From JAQBXX01 sp947085325 (lineage in GTDB: Bacteria; Pseudomonadota; Gammaproteobacteria; SURF-13), in the NCBI GenBank assembly GCA_947085325.1, contig CAMTVY010000010.1, positions 62,001 to 126,000 of the forward strand: a stretch of DNA of 64,000 bases, given 5' to 3'. Below are positions 8,966-18,400 of this stretch, piece after piece; within the stretch, counting starts at the first letter, position 1; each line of letters starts with the position of its first letter. The position numbers were made by a program, and so were the translations under genes. The notes under the pieces are model-generated. The model was not told the DNA's origin. It made no database searches and saw nothing but the letters and a program-made list of their open reading frames with translations.

Positions 8966-9276
8966 AACAGGAAACCGTCACTGTTGCGGTGCAGATACTG
9001 GACAAAGAGTATCGTGTAGCATGCGAACTGCATGAGCGTGATGCACTGCTGGCGTCGGCGCATTATCTTAACGGCAAGCTGCGCGAGATTCGTGATACCG
9101 GCAAGGTGGTCGGGCTTGAGCGCATGGCGGTCATGGCGGCGCTCAACATGTCGAATGAGTTGTTGCAGCAACGCGTCCGCAAGGAAGACTACATGCTGAC
9201 CATGGGTGCGAAGGTGCGCGCCTTGCAGGAAAAGGTCGAGGCCGCGCTGAGCAAGACCAGGCAGATGGAGATTTAA
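8962..9276 (+). CDS. zapA: Cell division protein ZapA
   Basis: ZapA is a small tetrameric protein that bundles FtsZ filaments at the division site. The 104-residue sequence has the usual beta-strand N-terminus (VTVAVQILDKEYRVAC), the conserved segment ending ALNMSNELLQQ, and a C-terminal coiled coil. It starts with GTG, overlapping the upstream coiled-coil gene by 4 nt. It is followed by 6S RNA and then the 5-formyl-THF cyclo-ligase gene, which is the classical gammaproteobacterial zapA-ssrS-fau order. Confidence 0.94.
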   Translation: MKQETVTVAVQILDKEYRVACELHERDALLASAHYLNGKLREIRDTGKVVGLERMAVMAALNMSNELLQQRVRKEDYMLTMGAKVRALQEKVEAALSKTRQMEI

Positions 9277-9328
9277 CGGTCTGGATTTCCGGGCCGAGCG
9301 AATTATTGAGGTATTTGACAAGTTTAGG

Positions 9329-9514
9329 CATCTCCTGTGGTGTACGTGAGCGGGCCGGGTAATCCCTTGAGCCTTAATTCATACCTACGGGGACTTCATA
9401 CCGATGTTGTTGTGCATGTCCTCCTCCGGGAGGAAAGCCTGATACATCGCCCAAGTTCCCACTTGGACCTCCAGGTTCAAGGTCGAAGGTCTGCAACGGC
9501 ACCGGCGGGAGATG
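9329..9514 (+). ncRNA. ssrS: 6S RNA
   Basis: The region between zapA and fau holds 6S RNA, which binds sigma70 RNA polymerase by mimicking an open promoter and dampens transcription in stationary phase. The ends are complementary: CATCTCC at the 5' side pairs with GGGAGATG at the 3' side, giving ~186 nt. Segments typical of gammaproteobacterial 6S RNA are visible, including GAGCGGGCC, CCCTTGAGCC, TTCATACC and a CCTCCTCCGGGAGGA hairpin. Boundaries are inferred from the terminal stem. The processed RNA and pRNA start were not tested. Confidence 0.93.
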
Positions 9515-9590
9515 CCTCCAGTTTTTTATCCGCGCAGCAACGTTCATGATTCGAGCCATCCGGCAGATCAGCCGCCCACGCCTGATTTAG

Positions 9591-10175
9591 ATGCCCTCCC
9601 GCCCCGAAATCCGTTCCCGGATGCGGCAACAGCGGCGCGCACTCAGCGCCACGCTGCGCCAGCTGAGCGCGCGCCATGTGGCGTTGCAGCTGGCAGCCAG
9701 CCCGCTGTTTCGTGCCGCCCGCCACATTGCCTTTTACTGGCCCAGCGATGGTGAAATCGACCTTATACCGGTATTGCAGCGCGCATGGGCGTGTGGCAAG
9801 ACGTGCTATCTGCCGGTGGTGTGGCGTCGTAACCGGCTCAGGTTTGCCGTCTGCCGCGAAGGAGACAGGCTGACGCCCAACCGGTTTGGCATCCCGGAGC
9901 CGGCGTTGCCTGTGCGCCGCCTGGTCAGTGCCCTGGCGCTTGATCTGGTGCTGATGCCGCTGGTGGCGTTTGACGCACAGGGCCATCGGCTGGGCATGGG
10001 CGCGGGTTTCTACGACCGCACGCTGGCCGCGCGCGGCTGGCAGGGCCGCTGGCGGCGGCCCCGGCTGGTGGGTGTCGCATATGATTTCCAGCGAGTGGTG
10101 AAGATTGCACCTGCGTCCTGGGATGTGCCGCTGGATGCCGTGGTCACGCCAGCGCAGTGGCATATCCCGCGATGA
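9591..10175 (+). CDS. fau: 5-formyltetrahydrofolate cyclo-ligase
   Basis: This enzyme converts 5-formyl-THF to 5,10-methenyl-THF with ATP, keeping one-carbon folates available. The 194-residue protein has the basic N-terminus RSRMRQQRRALS, the substrate-region segment YWPSDGEID, and the C-terminal signature RLGMGAGFYDRTLA, in which the glycine-rich loop binds ATP. It lies directly downstream of 6S RNA, as in E. coli (ygfA), and may be read from the same transcript. pepP begins 24 bp after its stop. Confidence 0.95.
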   Translation: MPSRPEIRSRMRQQRRALSATLRQLSARHVALQLAASPLFRAARHIAFYWPSDGEIDLIPVLQRAWACGKTCYLPVVWRRNRLRFAVCREGDRLTPNRFGIPEPALPVRRLVSALALDLVLMPLVAFDAQGHRLGMGAGFYDRTLAARGWQGRWRRPRLVGVAYDFQRVVKIAPASWDVPLDAVVTPAQWHIPR

Positions 10176-10199
10176 CGCTTTTTTGGGCATAATGACTGC

Positions 10200-11513
10200 A
10201 TGAACAGCAAGGAATTCGTGCGCCGCCGCAAAGAGCTGATGCAGATGATGGGCAAGGGCGCGATGGCCATCCTCCCTGCCGCGCCGCAGCGTCTGCGTAA
10301 CCGCGATGCGGAATACCCCTACCGTCAGGATAGCGATTTTCACTACCTCACCGGTTTTCCGGAGCCGGAGGCGGTGGCGGTGCTGATCCCGGGGCGCAAA
10401 CATGGTGAATACGTTTTGTTTTCGCGGGAACGCGACATCGAGAAGGAAACCTGGAGCGGACGCCGCGCCGGGCAGGAAGGCGCGTGCACTGATTATGGCG
10501 CCGATGATGCGTTTCCCATCAGCGACATCGACGACATCCTGCCTGGCTTGATGGAGCACTGCGAACGCGTGTTTTACGCCATGGGCCAGGAATTCGACCA
10601 GCGTTTGATGCAGTGGGTGAATCAGATCCGGCAGCAGTCGCGCAGCGGCGCGCACCCGCCCACCGAGTTCGTGGCGCTCGATCATCTGGTGCATGAGATG
10701 CGGCTGTATAAAAGCCGCGCCGAGAGCAGCACCATGCGCAAGGCGGCGCAGATTAGCGCCGCCGCACACCGGCGCGCGATGCAGACATGCCGCCCCGGCA
10801 TGATGGAATACCAGCTGGAAGCAGAACTGCGGCATGAGTTCATGCGCTCCGGCAGTCAGGCCGTTGCCTATAACCCCATCGTCGGCGGCGGCGCCAATGC
10901 CTGTATTTTGCACTACACCGAAAATAACAGGGCGCTGCAGGACGGCGATCTGGTGCTCATCGACGCCGGTGCCGAACTCGACAATTATGCCAGCGACATC
11001 ACGCGCACCTTTCCCGTCAACGGACGCTTCTCGCCCGCGCAACGCGCAGTGTATGAGGTCGTGCTGGCGGCCCAGGCCGCCGCAATCAGCAAGATCAAGC
11101 CCGGCAACCACTGGAACGAGCCGCATGCGGCAGCGGTGCGCGTGCTGACGCAGGGGTTGATGGATCTCGGCCTGCTCAAGGGCAAGTTAACAACACTGCT
11201 CAAGAGTGAGGCCTATCGCCGCTTTTACATGCACCGCACGGGACACTGGCTGGGTATGGACGTGCATGACGTGGGCGACTACAAGGTGGGTGGTGTCTGG
11301 CGCATGCTGGAGCCGGGCATGGTACTCACCGTCGAGCCCGGGCTTTACATCCCTGTGGGCAGCAAGGGGGTGGCGAAAAAGTGGTGGAACATTGGTGTGC
11401 GCATAGAAGACGATGTGCTGGTGACGGCTGGCGGACACGAGGTGTTGACGGCGCAGGCGCCGAAGACGGTGGCCGAAATCGAGGCGGTGATGGCGAGCCG
11501 TTGGCCGTATTAA
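10200..11513 (+). CDS. pepP: Xaa-Pro aminopeptidase P
   Basis: PepP is a dimanganese cytosolic aminopeptidase that removes N-terminal residues preceding proline. The 437-residue protein matches E. coli PepP in length and order: an N-terminal creatinase-like domain (residues ~1-170, with YPYRQDSDFHYLTGFPEP) and a C-terminal pita-bread domain. Metal ligands are visible at Asp255 and Asp266 (DAGAELDNYASD), His349 (HRTGHWLGMDVHD), Glu379 (TVEPGLYI) and Glu403 (RIEDDV). It lies between fau and ubiH, the normal gammaproteobacterial context. Confidence 0.97.
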   Translation: MNSKEFVRRRKELMQMMGKGAMAILPAAPQRLRNRDAEYPYRQDSDFHYLTGFPEPEAVAVLIPGRKHGEYVLFSRERDIEKETWSGRRAGQEGACTDYGADDAFPISDIDDILPGLMEHCERVFYAMGQEFDQRLMQWVNQIRQQSRSGAHPPTEFVALDHLVHEMRLYKSRAESSTMRKAAQISAAAHRRAMQTCRPGMMEYQLEAELRHEFMRSGSQAVAYNPIVGGGANACILHYTENNRALQDGDLVLIDAGAELDNYASDITRTFPVNGRFSPAQRAVYEVVLAAQAAAISKIKPGNHWNEPHAAAVRVLTQGLMDLGLLKGKLTTLLKSEAYRRFYMHRTGHWLGMDVHDVGDYKVGGVWRMLEPGMVLTVEPGLYIPVGSKGVAKKWWNIGVRIEDDVLVTAGGHEVLTAQAPKTVAEIEAVMASRWPY

Positions 11514-11533
11514 TTTGTAATGTTACAAAGATT

Positions 11534-11659
11534 AACGCAAAGACGCGAAGACGCAAGGATTAAGATGTTCAAGAACCGCCGGCACCATGCCGGCAGATAA
11601 TATCCGTACTGCACATTACCAGCTTTAGCATAAAGCTTTTCTCTTTGCGTCTTCGCGTT
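11534..11659 (+). repeat. Inverted repeat with central hairpin between pepP and ubiH
   Basis: The 180-bp gap contains two inverted arms built on the unit CGCGAAGACGCAA, at 11544-11556 and on the opposite strand around 11643-11655. The left arm is extended by a second, tandem-like CGCAAAGACG unit. Between them, GCCGGCA at 11578-11584 and TGCCGGC at 11588-11594 form a perfect 7-bp stem with a 3-nt loop. Similar AACGCAAAGACGCGAAG sequences occur as intergenic repeats in many bacteria. This may be a small palindromic repeat element rather than a terminator, because no T-run follows. Confidence 0.6.
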
Positions 11660-11693
11660 GACATTTTAAGGGTAAAAACAAAACTGCACGATA

Positions 11694-12920
11694 ATGGATA
11701 CTGACTACGACATCCTCATCATTGGCGGCGGCATGGTCGGTGCAAGCCTGGCCTGCGCGCTGGCGGCAGACGAGGCACAGCCGCGTGTCGGCGTGGTTGA
11801 GGCCGTGGCGTTCAATCACGCCCGGCAACCCAGCTATGATGAACGCACAACCGGGCTGTCGTACGGTAGCCGCCGCATTCTGGAATCCATGGGTGTATGG
11901 GATGGTATTGCGGCAGAGGCCGTGCCGATCAAGAAGATTCACATCTCGGATCGCGGGCATTTTGGGTTCACGCGCCTTGCCAGCGCCGATCATGGCGCGG
12001 AGGCGTTTGGCTACGTAGTGGAGAATCGGGTGCTGGGTGCGGCGATGATGCAGCGCATGACAGCAGCGGCCAATGTGGAGCTGCTGTGCCCCGCCACATT
12101 GCAGGATCTCAGCGTCGATGCCGATGCCGCGCGCGCAACCGTTGCCTGGGATGGCGGGCGCGAGCAGATGCTGAATGCGCGGCTGGTGGTAATAGCCGAC
12201 GGCCAGAAATCCGTCGCGCGTGAGCGGCTGGGCATCGGCACCACGCAGCGAAACTATGGGCAGAGTGCGCTGGTGGCCACGGTGACGCCTGGGCGCGGGC
12301 ATGACCATACCGCCTTTGAGCGCTTCACCAACACCGGGCCGCTGGCCGTGCTGCCGTTAAAAGACAATCGCTGCGCGGTGGTGTGGACGTTGCGCGCAGC
12401 CGAGGTTGAGGCGGTGCTGGCGCAGAGCGATGCGGAATTTCTGCAATCGCTGCAAACCTGCTTCGGGCAGCGTCTCGGCAGACTGAGTGCGCCCGGTGCG
12501 CGGCGGGTGTATCCGCTGGCGTTGCAGCGCGCGGAAACGCTGGTGCGGCCACGCGCCGTGCTGATCGGTAACGCGGCCCATACCCTGCACCCGATTGCCG
12601 CGCAGGGTTTCAATCTGGGTCTGCGCGATGCGGCAGTGCTTGCAGGCAGGGTGCGCGAGGCTGCCCTGCATAACCGCGATCCGGGCGACAGCCGCCTGCT
12701 GGAAGATTATGCCCGGCAGCGCGCGCGTGACCAGCAGAGCGTGACCACCTTCACCGACGGCCTGGTGCGCGTGTTTTCCAACGATTTCACGCCGCTGGTG
12801 CTGGCGCGCAATGCCGCACTTATCGCAGCAGATATCGTGCCCGCGCTCAAACGCGCCATCGGGCGCAGGGCCATGGGGCTTGCGCGCCATACCAGCACGC
12901 GATTTCAGCCCCACCAATAA
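11694..12920 (+). CDS. ubiH: UbiH-type FAD-dependent ubiquinone-biosynthesis hydroxylase
   Basis: This 408-residue flavoprotein monooxygenase carries out a ring hydroxylation in ubiquinone biosynthesis, in the cytoplasm at the inner membrane. The dinucleotide-binding motif LIIGGGMVGASLA is at residues ~7-20. DERTTGLSYGSRRIL corresponds to the substrate-side conserved block, and the FAD-ribose motif lies in the conserved IGNAAHTLHPIAAQGFN stretch near residue 300. Position after pepP favours UbiH over UbiI or UbiF, which share the same motifs. No second paralogue follows, unlike E. coli where visC/ubiI is adjacent. Confidence 0.9.
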   Translation: MDTDYDILIIGGGMVGASLACALAADEAQPRVGVVEAVAFNHARQPSYDERTTGLSYGSRRILESMGVWDGIAAEAVPIKKIHISDRGHFGFTRLASADHGAEAFGYVVENRVLGAAMMQRMTAAANVELLCPATLQDLSVDADAARATVAWDGGREQMLNARLVVIADGQKSVARERLGIGTTQRNYGQSALVATVTPGRGHDHTAFERFTNTGPLAVLPLKDNRCAVVWTLRAAEVEAVLAQSDAEFLQSLQTCFGQRLGRLSAPGARRVYPLALQRAETLVRPRAVLIGNAAHTLHPIAAQGFNLGLRDAAVLAGRVREAALHNRDPGDSRLLEDYARQRARDQQSVTTFTDGLVRVFSNDFTPLVLARNAALIAADIVPALKRAIGRRAMGLARHTSTRFQPHQ

Positions 12921-12969
12921 CGTATACTTACTAAGGAGTTCATTGGTAAGGCGACATCTCCGCTACGTC

Positions 12970-12993
12970 CCCGCCCCCTGTTGAGGGGGCGGG
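12970..12993. repeat. GC-rich palindrome downstream of ubiH
   Basis: CCCGCCCCCT (12970-12979) and AGGGGGCGGG (12984-12993) form a perfect 10-bp stem with a GTTG loop. No T-tract follows, so it does not look like a standard Rho-independent terminator. It may be a copy of a dispersed palindromic repeat or an mRNA 3' stabilising hairpin for ubiH. Confidence 0.6.
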
Positions 12994-13056
12994 ACAGGGT
13001 GGGGGTAGAGTAAAGATTGGTAAGCCGTTTTACTCACTCAACAGCAAGGTGCACTC

Positions 13057-13500
13057 ATGACGAAGACGTGGATACTGGTAGCGCACCACTCAGGCGCGCG
13101 GTTGTTTGAAAACGATGGCCCGGGCAAGGGGCTGCATGCCCTGCAGGAGATTTCGCATCCGGAGGGAAAGCTCAGGATTCAGGACATCACTTCGGACAGG
13201 CCGGGGCGCAGTTCCGACAGTCAAGGCATGCATCACAGCTTCGGCAAGGAGCTGCATGACCCGAAAGAGCATCTGGCGCAGCAATTCGCCAAACACCTCG
13301 CCGGGATATTGAGCGAGGGCCGCAACCATAACCGTTATACCAAACTGATTCTGGTTGCCGACCCGCGCTTTCTCGGCGAACTGCGCGCGGCGCTCGATCA
13401 CCCGACCGCAGCGCTGGTAACGGCGACGCTGAACAAGGATCTGGCGAATGTTGGCGAGCGTGATATCCCGCAGCACTTGAGCGACGTGATCCAGCTTTAG
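13057..13500 (+). CDS. Host-attachment-family protein
   Basis: This 147-residue protein matches the family annotated as 'protein required for attachment to host cells' (Host_attach), named from Agrobacterium work and related to the eRF1-like baeRF fold. Typical features are the N-terminal WILVAHHSGARLFEN, the central region with a histidine-containing GMHHSFGKELHDPKE stretch, and LILVADPRFLGELRAAL followed by NKDLANV. The protein is likely cytoplasmic, with no signal peptide. The name does not imply a host-associated life style, since members are widespread in free-living bacteria. It appears monocistronic. Confidence 0.88.
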   Translation: MTKTWILVAHHSGARLFENDGPGKGLHALQEISHPEGKLRIQDITSDRPGRSSDSQGMHHSFGKELHDPKEHLAQQFAKHLAGILSEGRNHNRYTKLILVADPRFLGELRAALDHPTAALVTATLNKDLANVGERDIPQHLSDVIQL

Positions 13501-13564
13501 GTTGACGCCGCCACAACCCGGCCTGCGTGCTGAGGCTGCAACAGCGCTTTAACGTTAATCGACG

Positions 13565-14116
13565 CTAGCGGATCAGGCGTGAAATATTCTTGAACTGCGC
13601 GTGGGTGGCGTCTCGCAGCCACTCAAACAGCACGGATTCGGTATTGGTCACCACGACACCGTTGTGACGCAGGCGTGCCAGGGCGTTTTGATGGTGTTCT
13701 CCGGTGCGCGAGCATACGGCGTCTTCGACCACAAACACTTCCCGACCCGCGCGCTTCAGCTCCAGTGCGGTTTGCAAAATACACACGTGTGTTTCCATGC
13801 CCGCGAGGATGATCTGCGTGCGTGCGCTCGCGTTCAGCCTTTCCATGAAGCCGGGTGCCGCGCCGCAGGAAAAGCAGGTCTTTTCGATGAGTGACGTGTG
13901 CGGCGGAAACAGCGCCGTGAGGGACGTTTCGGTGTGGCCGAGGCCCTTGGGATATTGCTCGGTGACGAGCAGCGGGACGTGCAACAGTGTTGCCGCCTGC
14001 AACAGGATGCCGCTGTTGCGCAGCACGCGTTCACGCGCGGCGTCCGGCATGACGGCGCTGAGCCGTGTTTGCGCATCGACCAGCACCAGAAGACTGTCAC
14101 TCGCACGGCACAGCAT
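13565..14116 (-). CDS. Isochorismatase-like cysteine hydrolase
   Basis: This is a 183-residue member of the isochorismatase-like (YcaC-type) hydrolase superfamily. The catalytic triad is visible: Asp in LVLVDAQTRL near residue 14, Lys in SLIEKTCFSC, and nucleophile Cys in GMETHVCILQTALEL. The cis-peptide-type GMETHVC motif is typical of the family, including nicotinamidase-like and YcaC-like enzymes. The substrate cannot be read from the sequence. It lies 39 bp downstream of the TolC-family gene on the same strand, so it could be the last gene of the efflux operon, but a functional link is not evident. Confidence 0.9.
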   Translation of the reverse strand: MLCRASDSLLVLVDAQTRLSAVMPDAARERVLRNSGILLQAATLLHVPLLVTEQYPKGLGHTETSLTALFPPHTSLIEKTCFSCGAAPGFMERLNASARTQIILAGMETHVCILQTALELKRAGREVFVVEDAVCSRTGEHHQNALARLRHNGVVVTNTESVLFEWLRDATHAQFKNISRLIR

Positions 14117-14155
14117 TATCGGGGTCTGCGTGCGCTGCCGGGATTTTTCTGCATG

Positions 14156-15472
14156 CTACGGATGTAGCCAGGTATTGATGTGCGCCAGATCGGCTGGGCT
14201 TAGCGTGCCCGCCGACTGCTTGAGCCGCAGGGTTTGCAGGATGTAGTCATAGCGTGCGCGCGCATGATCGCGTTCTGCGCGGAACAGCTCACGCTGCGCG
14301 TTCAGTACATCCACCTCGGTGCGGGTGCCGACTTCAAGCCCCGCCATGGTGGATTCGAGCGCGGTGCGGTTGGAGGTGACAGCCTGCTTGAGTGCCTGCA
14401 CACGGCTGATGTTGGCATTCACCGAGAGATAGGCGTCACGTGTCTGCCGCAATACGCTGCGCTGCTGCTGCTCCAGTGTGGCGAGTGCCTGGTTGTGTCT
14501 GGCGTGCGCCTCGCGCGTGCGCGAGCTGATGAGGCCGCCCTGGTAGAGCGGGACATTGAGCTGTAGCGTCAGCGTGTCGCCCAGTGTTTCGCTGCCGCCG
14601 AATCGCCCGCCGCCGGATTCCGAGAAGGCCCGGCTGCCGACGATGTCGACGCTCGGATAGTGACCGGAGCGTTGCCGCTCAATTTCTTCGAGGGCGATTT
14701 CCGCGCCGGACTGGGCGGCGCTGATCAGCAGGTTTTGCCGCAGCGCGGTATCAGCCCACTGCTGTATGTCCTGCGGCTCGGGTGTGACCAATGGAATATC
14801 TGCATGCAGCGGTGTCAGACTGGCATGTGGCTGCGTGGTGATTTCCCGCAATGCCTCGTGGGCCGAGGCCAGCTGCCGTTCGGCGTCAATTTCCTGGGCC
14901 ACTGCCGAATCGTAGCGCGCCTGCGCCTCCTGCACATCGGTGATGGCGACCAGACCGACATCAAAGCGCTGCTGGCTTTGTTCAAGCTGCTGCCCTATGG
15001 CCTTTTTCTCGGCCAGGGCAAACGCCAGATTGTCCTCTGCCGCCAGCACGTCGAAATAGCCTGTGGCGACACGGGTCATGAGGTTCTGTTCGGCGGCATT
15101 GAAGATGGCATCGGCCTGGGCAATGCGCGCATCGGCCTGGCGCAATTGCACATAGGTGTCACGGTGGTAGACCGGCTGGGTGAGCGTGAGCGTGTAGCTG
15201 TTGCTGTTAAAGTGCGTTACACCGGCAGCGCTTGCAGGCTGCGAGATGTCCAGTTGATTGGCCGTGGTGTTGGCGCTGGCGCTGATGTTGGGCAGCAACA
15301 AGGCCTCGCTTTGCGGCTTGCTCTCCAGCACCGCAAGCCGTGCGGCCTCGGCACTTCTCAGCTGCGCATCGTTTTCCTGCGCCAGACGATAGACATCAAG
15401 CAGGTCATCCGCCTGTAGCGGGGCCGCAAAGGCGGGCAGGGCAAGACACAAGGCAAGCAAGGCGTGGCGCAT
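14156..15472 (-). CDS. TolC-family outer-membrane efflux channel
   Basis: This 438-residue protein has a cleavable signal peptide (MRHALLALCLALPAFAAPLQA) followed by the two repeated OEP domains of the TolC family. Visible features are long alternating coiled-coil stretches and the motifs YTLTLTQPVYHRD and LTLQLNVPLYQGG, which correspond to the beta-barrel strands of repeat one and two. It forms the outer-membrane exit duct. It begins 3 nt after the RND pump gene, so it is the third structural component of the same tripartite export system. Substrates are unknown. Confidence 0.93.
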   Translation of the reverse strand: MRHALLALCLALPAFAAPLQADDLLDVYRLAQENDAQLRSAEAARLAVLESKPQSEALLLPNISASANTTANQLDISQPASAAGVTHFNSNSYTLTLTQPVYHRDTYVQLRQADARIAQADAIFNAAEQNLMTRVATGYFDVLAAEDNLAFALAEKKAIGQQLEQSQQRFDVGLVAITDVQEAQARYDSAVAQEIDAERQLASAHEALREITTQPHASLTPLHADIPLVTPEPQDIQQWADTALRQNLLISAAQSGAEIALEEIERQRSGHYPSVDIVGSRAFSESGGGRFGGSETLGDTLTLQLNVPLYQGGLISSRTREAHARHNQALATLEQQQRSVLRQTRDAYLSVNANISRVQALKQAVTSNRTALESTMAGLEVGTRTEVDVLNAQRELFRAERDHARARYDYILQTLRLKQSAGTLSPADLAHINTWLHP

Positions 15473-15475
15473 GGG

Positions 15476-18400
15476 TTATACCGCTCGTTCTGCAGCAGGT
15501 TCCGGCTCATAGGATACCCGCTTCCGCGCGCGGGATACCAGCGTATATACCGTGGGAATGACGAACAGGGTGAGCAGGGTGCCCAGCAGCAGGCCGCCGA
15601 CGATGACCCAGCCGATGGGCTGGCGGCTTTCGGCGCCCGCGCCGGTGGCGAGTGCGAGCGGCAGTGTGCCCAGCACCATGGCGGCGGTGGTCATCAGGAT
15701 GGGGCGCAGGCGCAGACTTGAGGCCTCGATCACGGCGCTGCGTACATCGTGCCCGCGCGCCTGGAGTTTGTTGGCGAAGTCCACAATCAGGATGCCGTGC
15801 TTGGTGATGAGGCCGATCAGCATCACCATGCCGATCTGGCTGTAGACATTGAGCGTGCCGCCCGAGAGCTTGAGCGCCAGCAGCGCGCCGGTGAGGGCGA
15901 GCGGCACGGTGAGCATGATGATCAGCGGATCGATGAAGCTCTCGAATTGCGCGGCGAGCACGAGGTAAATAAAAAGTAGCGCCAGCACAAAGGTGAGATA
16001 CAAGGCGGCGCCTGATTCCTTGAACTCCAGTGATTGACCATCCAGCGAGGTTCGCGCGCCGGGGGGCAGGATTTCCCTGGCGGTCTTTTCCATGAAGTCG
16101 AGCGTTTCACCGAGCGAGTGTCCGGGGGCGATATTGGCGCTGATAGTGGCCGAACGCAGCCGGTTGAAGTGGTTCAGCTCCTTGGGCGCAACGTCTTCAC
16201 TCACGCGCACGATGCTGGAAAGCTGTATCAGTTGTCCGTCGTTACCGCGCACGAAAATGGAGGAGAGGTCATTGGGGTCGCGCCGCTCCGCGTCGCGCAA
16301 CTTGACGATGACATCATACTGTTCACCTTCGCGCTTGAAGCGTGTTACCTGACGCCCGCCCAGCAGGGTTTCCAGTGTGTGCCCCACCGTGTCCACACCG
16401 ACCCCGATGCTGGCGGCCTTGTCGCGATCCAGCTCGACGCTGAGGCGCGGTTTGTTGAGCTTGAGGTCGCTGTCAAGATTCACCAGCCCCGGAAACTTCG
16501 ACAGCCGGGCAGTAAAGTCGTCCACCAGGGTTTGCAGCTCCGCGTAGGAGCCGGCCTGGATGACAAACTGCACTGGCGGGTTGCGGAAGCTTTGCCCCAG
16601 TGACGGCGGGCTGATGGGAAAGGCCAGTACGCCGGGCAGCATGAACATCTGGGGCCCAAGCGCGGCCGCAATCTGTTGCGCCGAACGTTCACGCTGCTCC
16701 CATGGCCTGAGGTTCACAAACGAAAGCGCCATGGTGACAGGATTGGGCCGCTCCAGCCCGGGTGCGACCACCATGAAGTAGGTGCTGACTTCGGGCACCT
16801 GCGCGTACAGTTGCTCGATCTGCTGCGCATAGCGGTCGGTATAGCCCATGGTGGAGCCCTCGGGCGAGAACATGAGCCCGATCAGGATGCCGCGATCTTC
16901 GAGCGGCGCAAGCTCCGACTTGATCATGGCAAACAGTCCCACGCTGCTGGCCGCCACCAGTGCGCCGATCAGGATGACGACCAGGCGCTGGTTGAGTGCG
17001 CGCGTGAGCAGGCGCTGATAGCCCTGGTTGAGCGCCAGCAGCCACTGCTCGCTTAACTGGTACAGCCGGCTGTGGCTTTTTTCGTGGCGCAGAATTTTTG
17101 AGCACATCATCGGCGTGAGCGAGAGTGCCACAAAGCCGGATACCAGCACCGCAGCCGCGACGGTGAGTGCGAATTCGGTGAACAAGCGCCCGGTATTGCC
17201 GCTGGCGAAGGCCAGCGGCGCGAATACCGCGACCAGTGTGAGCGTCATGGCGATGACTGCGAACGCGATCTCCTTGCTGCCCTCCAGCGCGGCTGCCAGC
17301 GGCGCCATGCCATGCTCGATGCGGCGCTGGATGTTTTCCAGCATGACGATGGCGTCGTCCACCACCAGGCCGATGGCGAGCACCAGCCCGAGCAGAGTGA
17401 GGATATTGATGGAGAAGCCCATGGCATACAGAAAGATGAAGGCGCCGATGAGCGACACCGGGATGGTGACAAACGGAATCAGTGTTGCCCGCAGCGTGCG
17501 CAGAAACAGAAATATGACCAGCATCACCAGCACCAGCGCTTCGAGCATGGTGGTGAACACTGCGGCTATCGACTTTTCAATGAACACCGACTGATCGAAG
17601 GCCACTTTAAGTTGCATGCCCTCGGGCAGTGCCGCCACGATTTTGGGCAACTCTTCTTTTACCGCCCGCCCTACGGTGAGTGTATTGGCGGTCGATTGCT
17701 TCACTACGCCGAGGCCGACTGCGGGGTTGCCGTTCACGCGCACGGCATTACGCTCGTCCGCCGGCCCGATTTCCGCGTTACCCACATCGCTGAGGCGCAC
17801 CGGATAACCGGCCACCTCGCGGATGATGATGCGGTTGAATTGCTCCGGCGTGCGCAGGTCGGTTTCGGTCAGTACGGTGAACTCACGCTGGTCGCTCTCG
17901 ATGCGGCCGGAGGGGATTTCCAGGTTCTGGCTGCGTAGCGCGTCTTCCACGTCCTGCGGTGTGAGCTGGTACGCCGCGAGGCGATCACGGTCGAGCCAGA
18001 TACGCATGGCGAAGCGCCGTTCACCGCCGATGATGACGCTCGCCACGCCGGACAGTGTCTGCAAGCGGTCTTTCACGATGCGGCTGGCGTAGTCGGTGAT
18101 TTCCAGTTGGTTGTGGTGGTCGCTGGAGAACGCGATCCAGATGATGGCCTGGGCGTCGGCTTCGATTTTTGCCACGACCGGTTCGTCCACGTCGTCCGGC
18201 AGCCGCCCGCGCGCGCGCGAAACCCGGTCGCGCACATCGCTCGCGGCTGCGTCCGGATCGCGCGTGCGTATGAATTCCACGGTGATCTGGCTCACCTCTT
18301 CGCGGCTGGTGGATTTGATGGTCTTGATGCCTTCGATCCCGGAGAGCGTATCCTCCAGTGGCCGCGTCACCTGGCTTTCAATCACCGGCGCGCTGGCACC

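Noticed and set aside
9315..9343. TTGACA at 9315 as the -35 box of 6S RNA
   Set aside because: The corresponding -10 would fall inside the RNA near 9338 and reads TGGTGT. The spacing does not fit a start at 9329.
9477..11126. A 549-codon minus-strand open frame over fau and pepP
   Set aside because: It is antisense to two genes with complete catalytic motifs, has Arg/His-rich composition, and no family resemblance. It is a shadow of GC-rich codon use.
12970..12993. Terminator for ubiH at the GC-rich palindrome
   Set aside because: The stem is perfect but no T-run follows, so I list it only as a palindrome.
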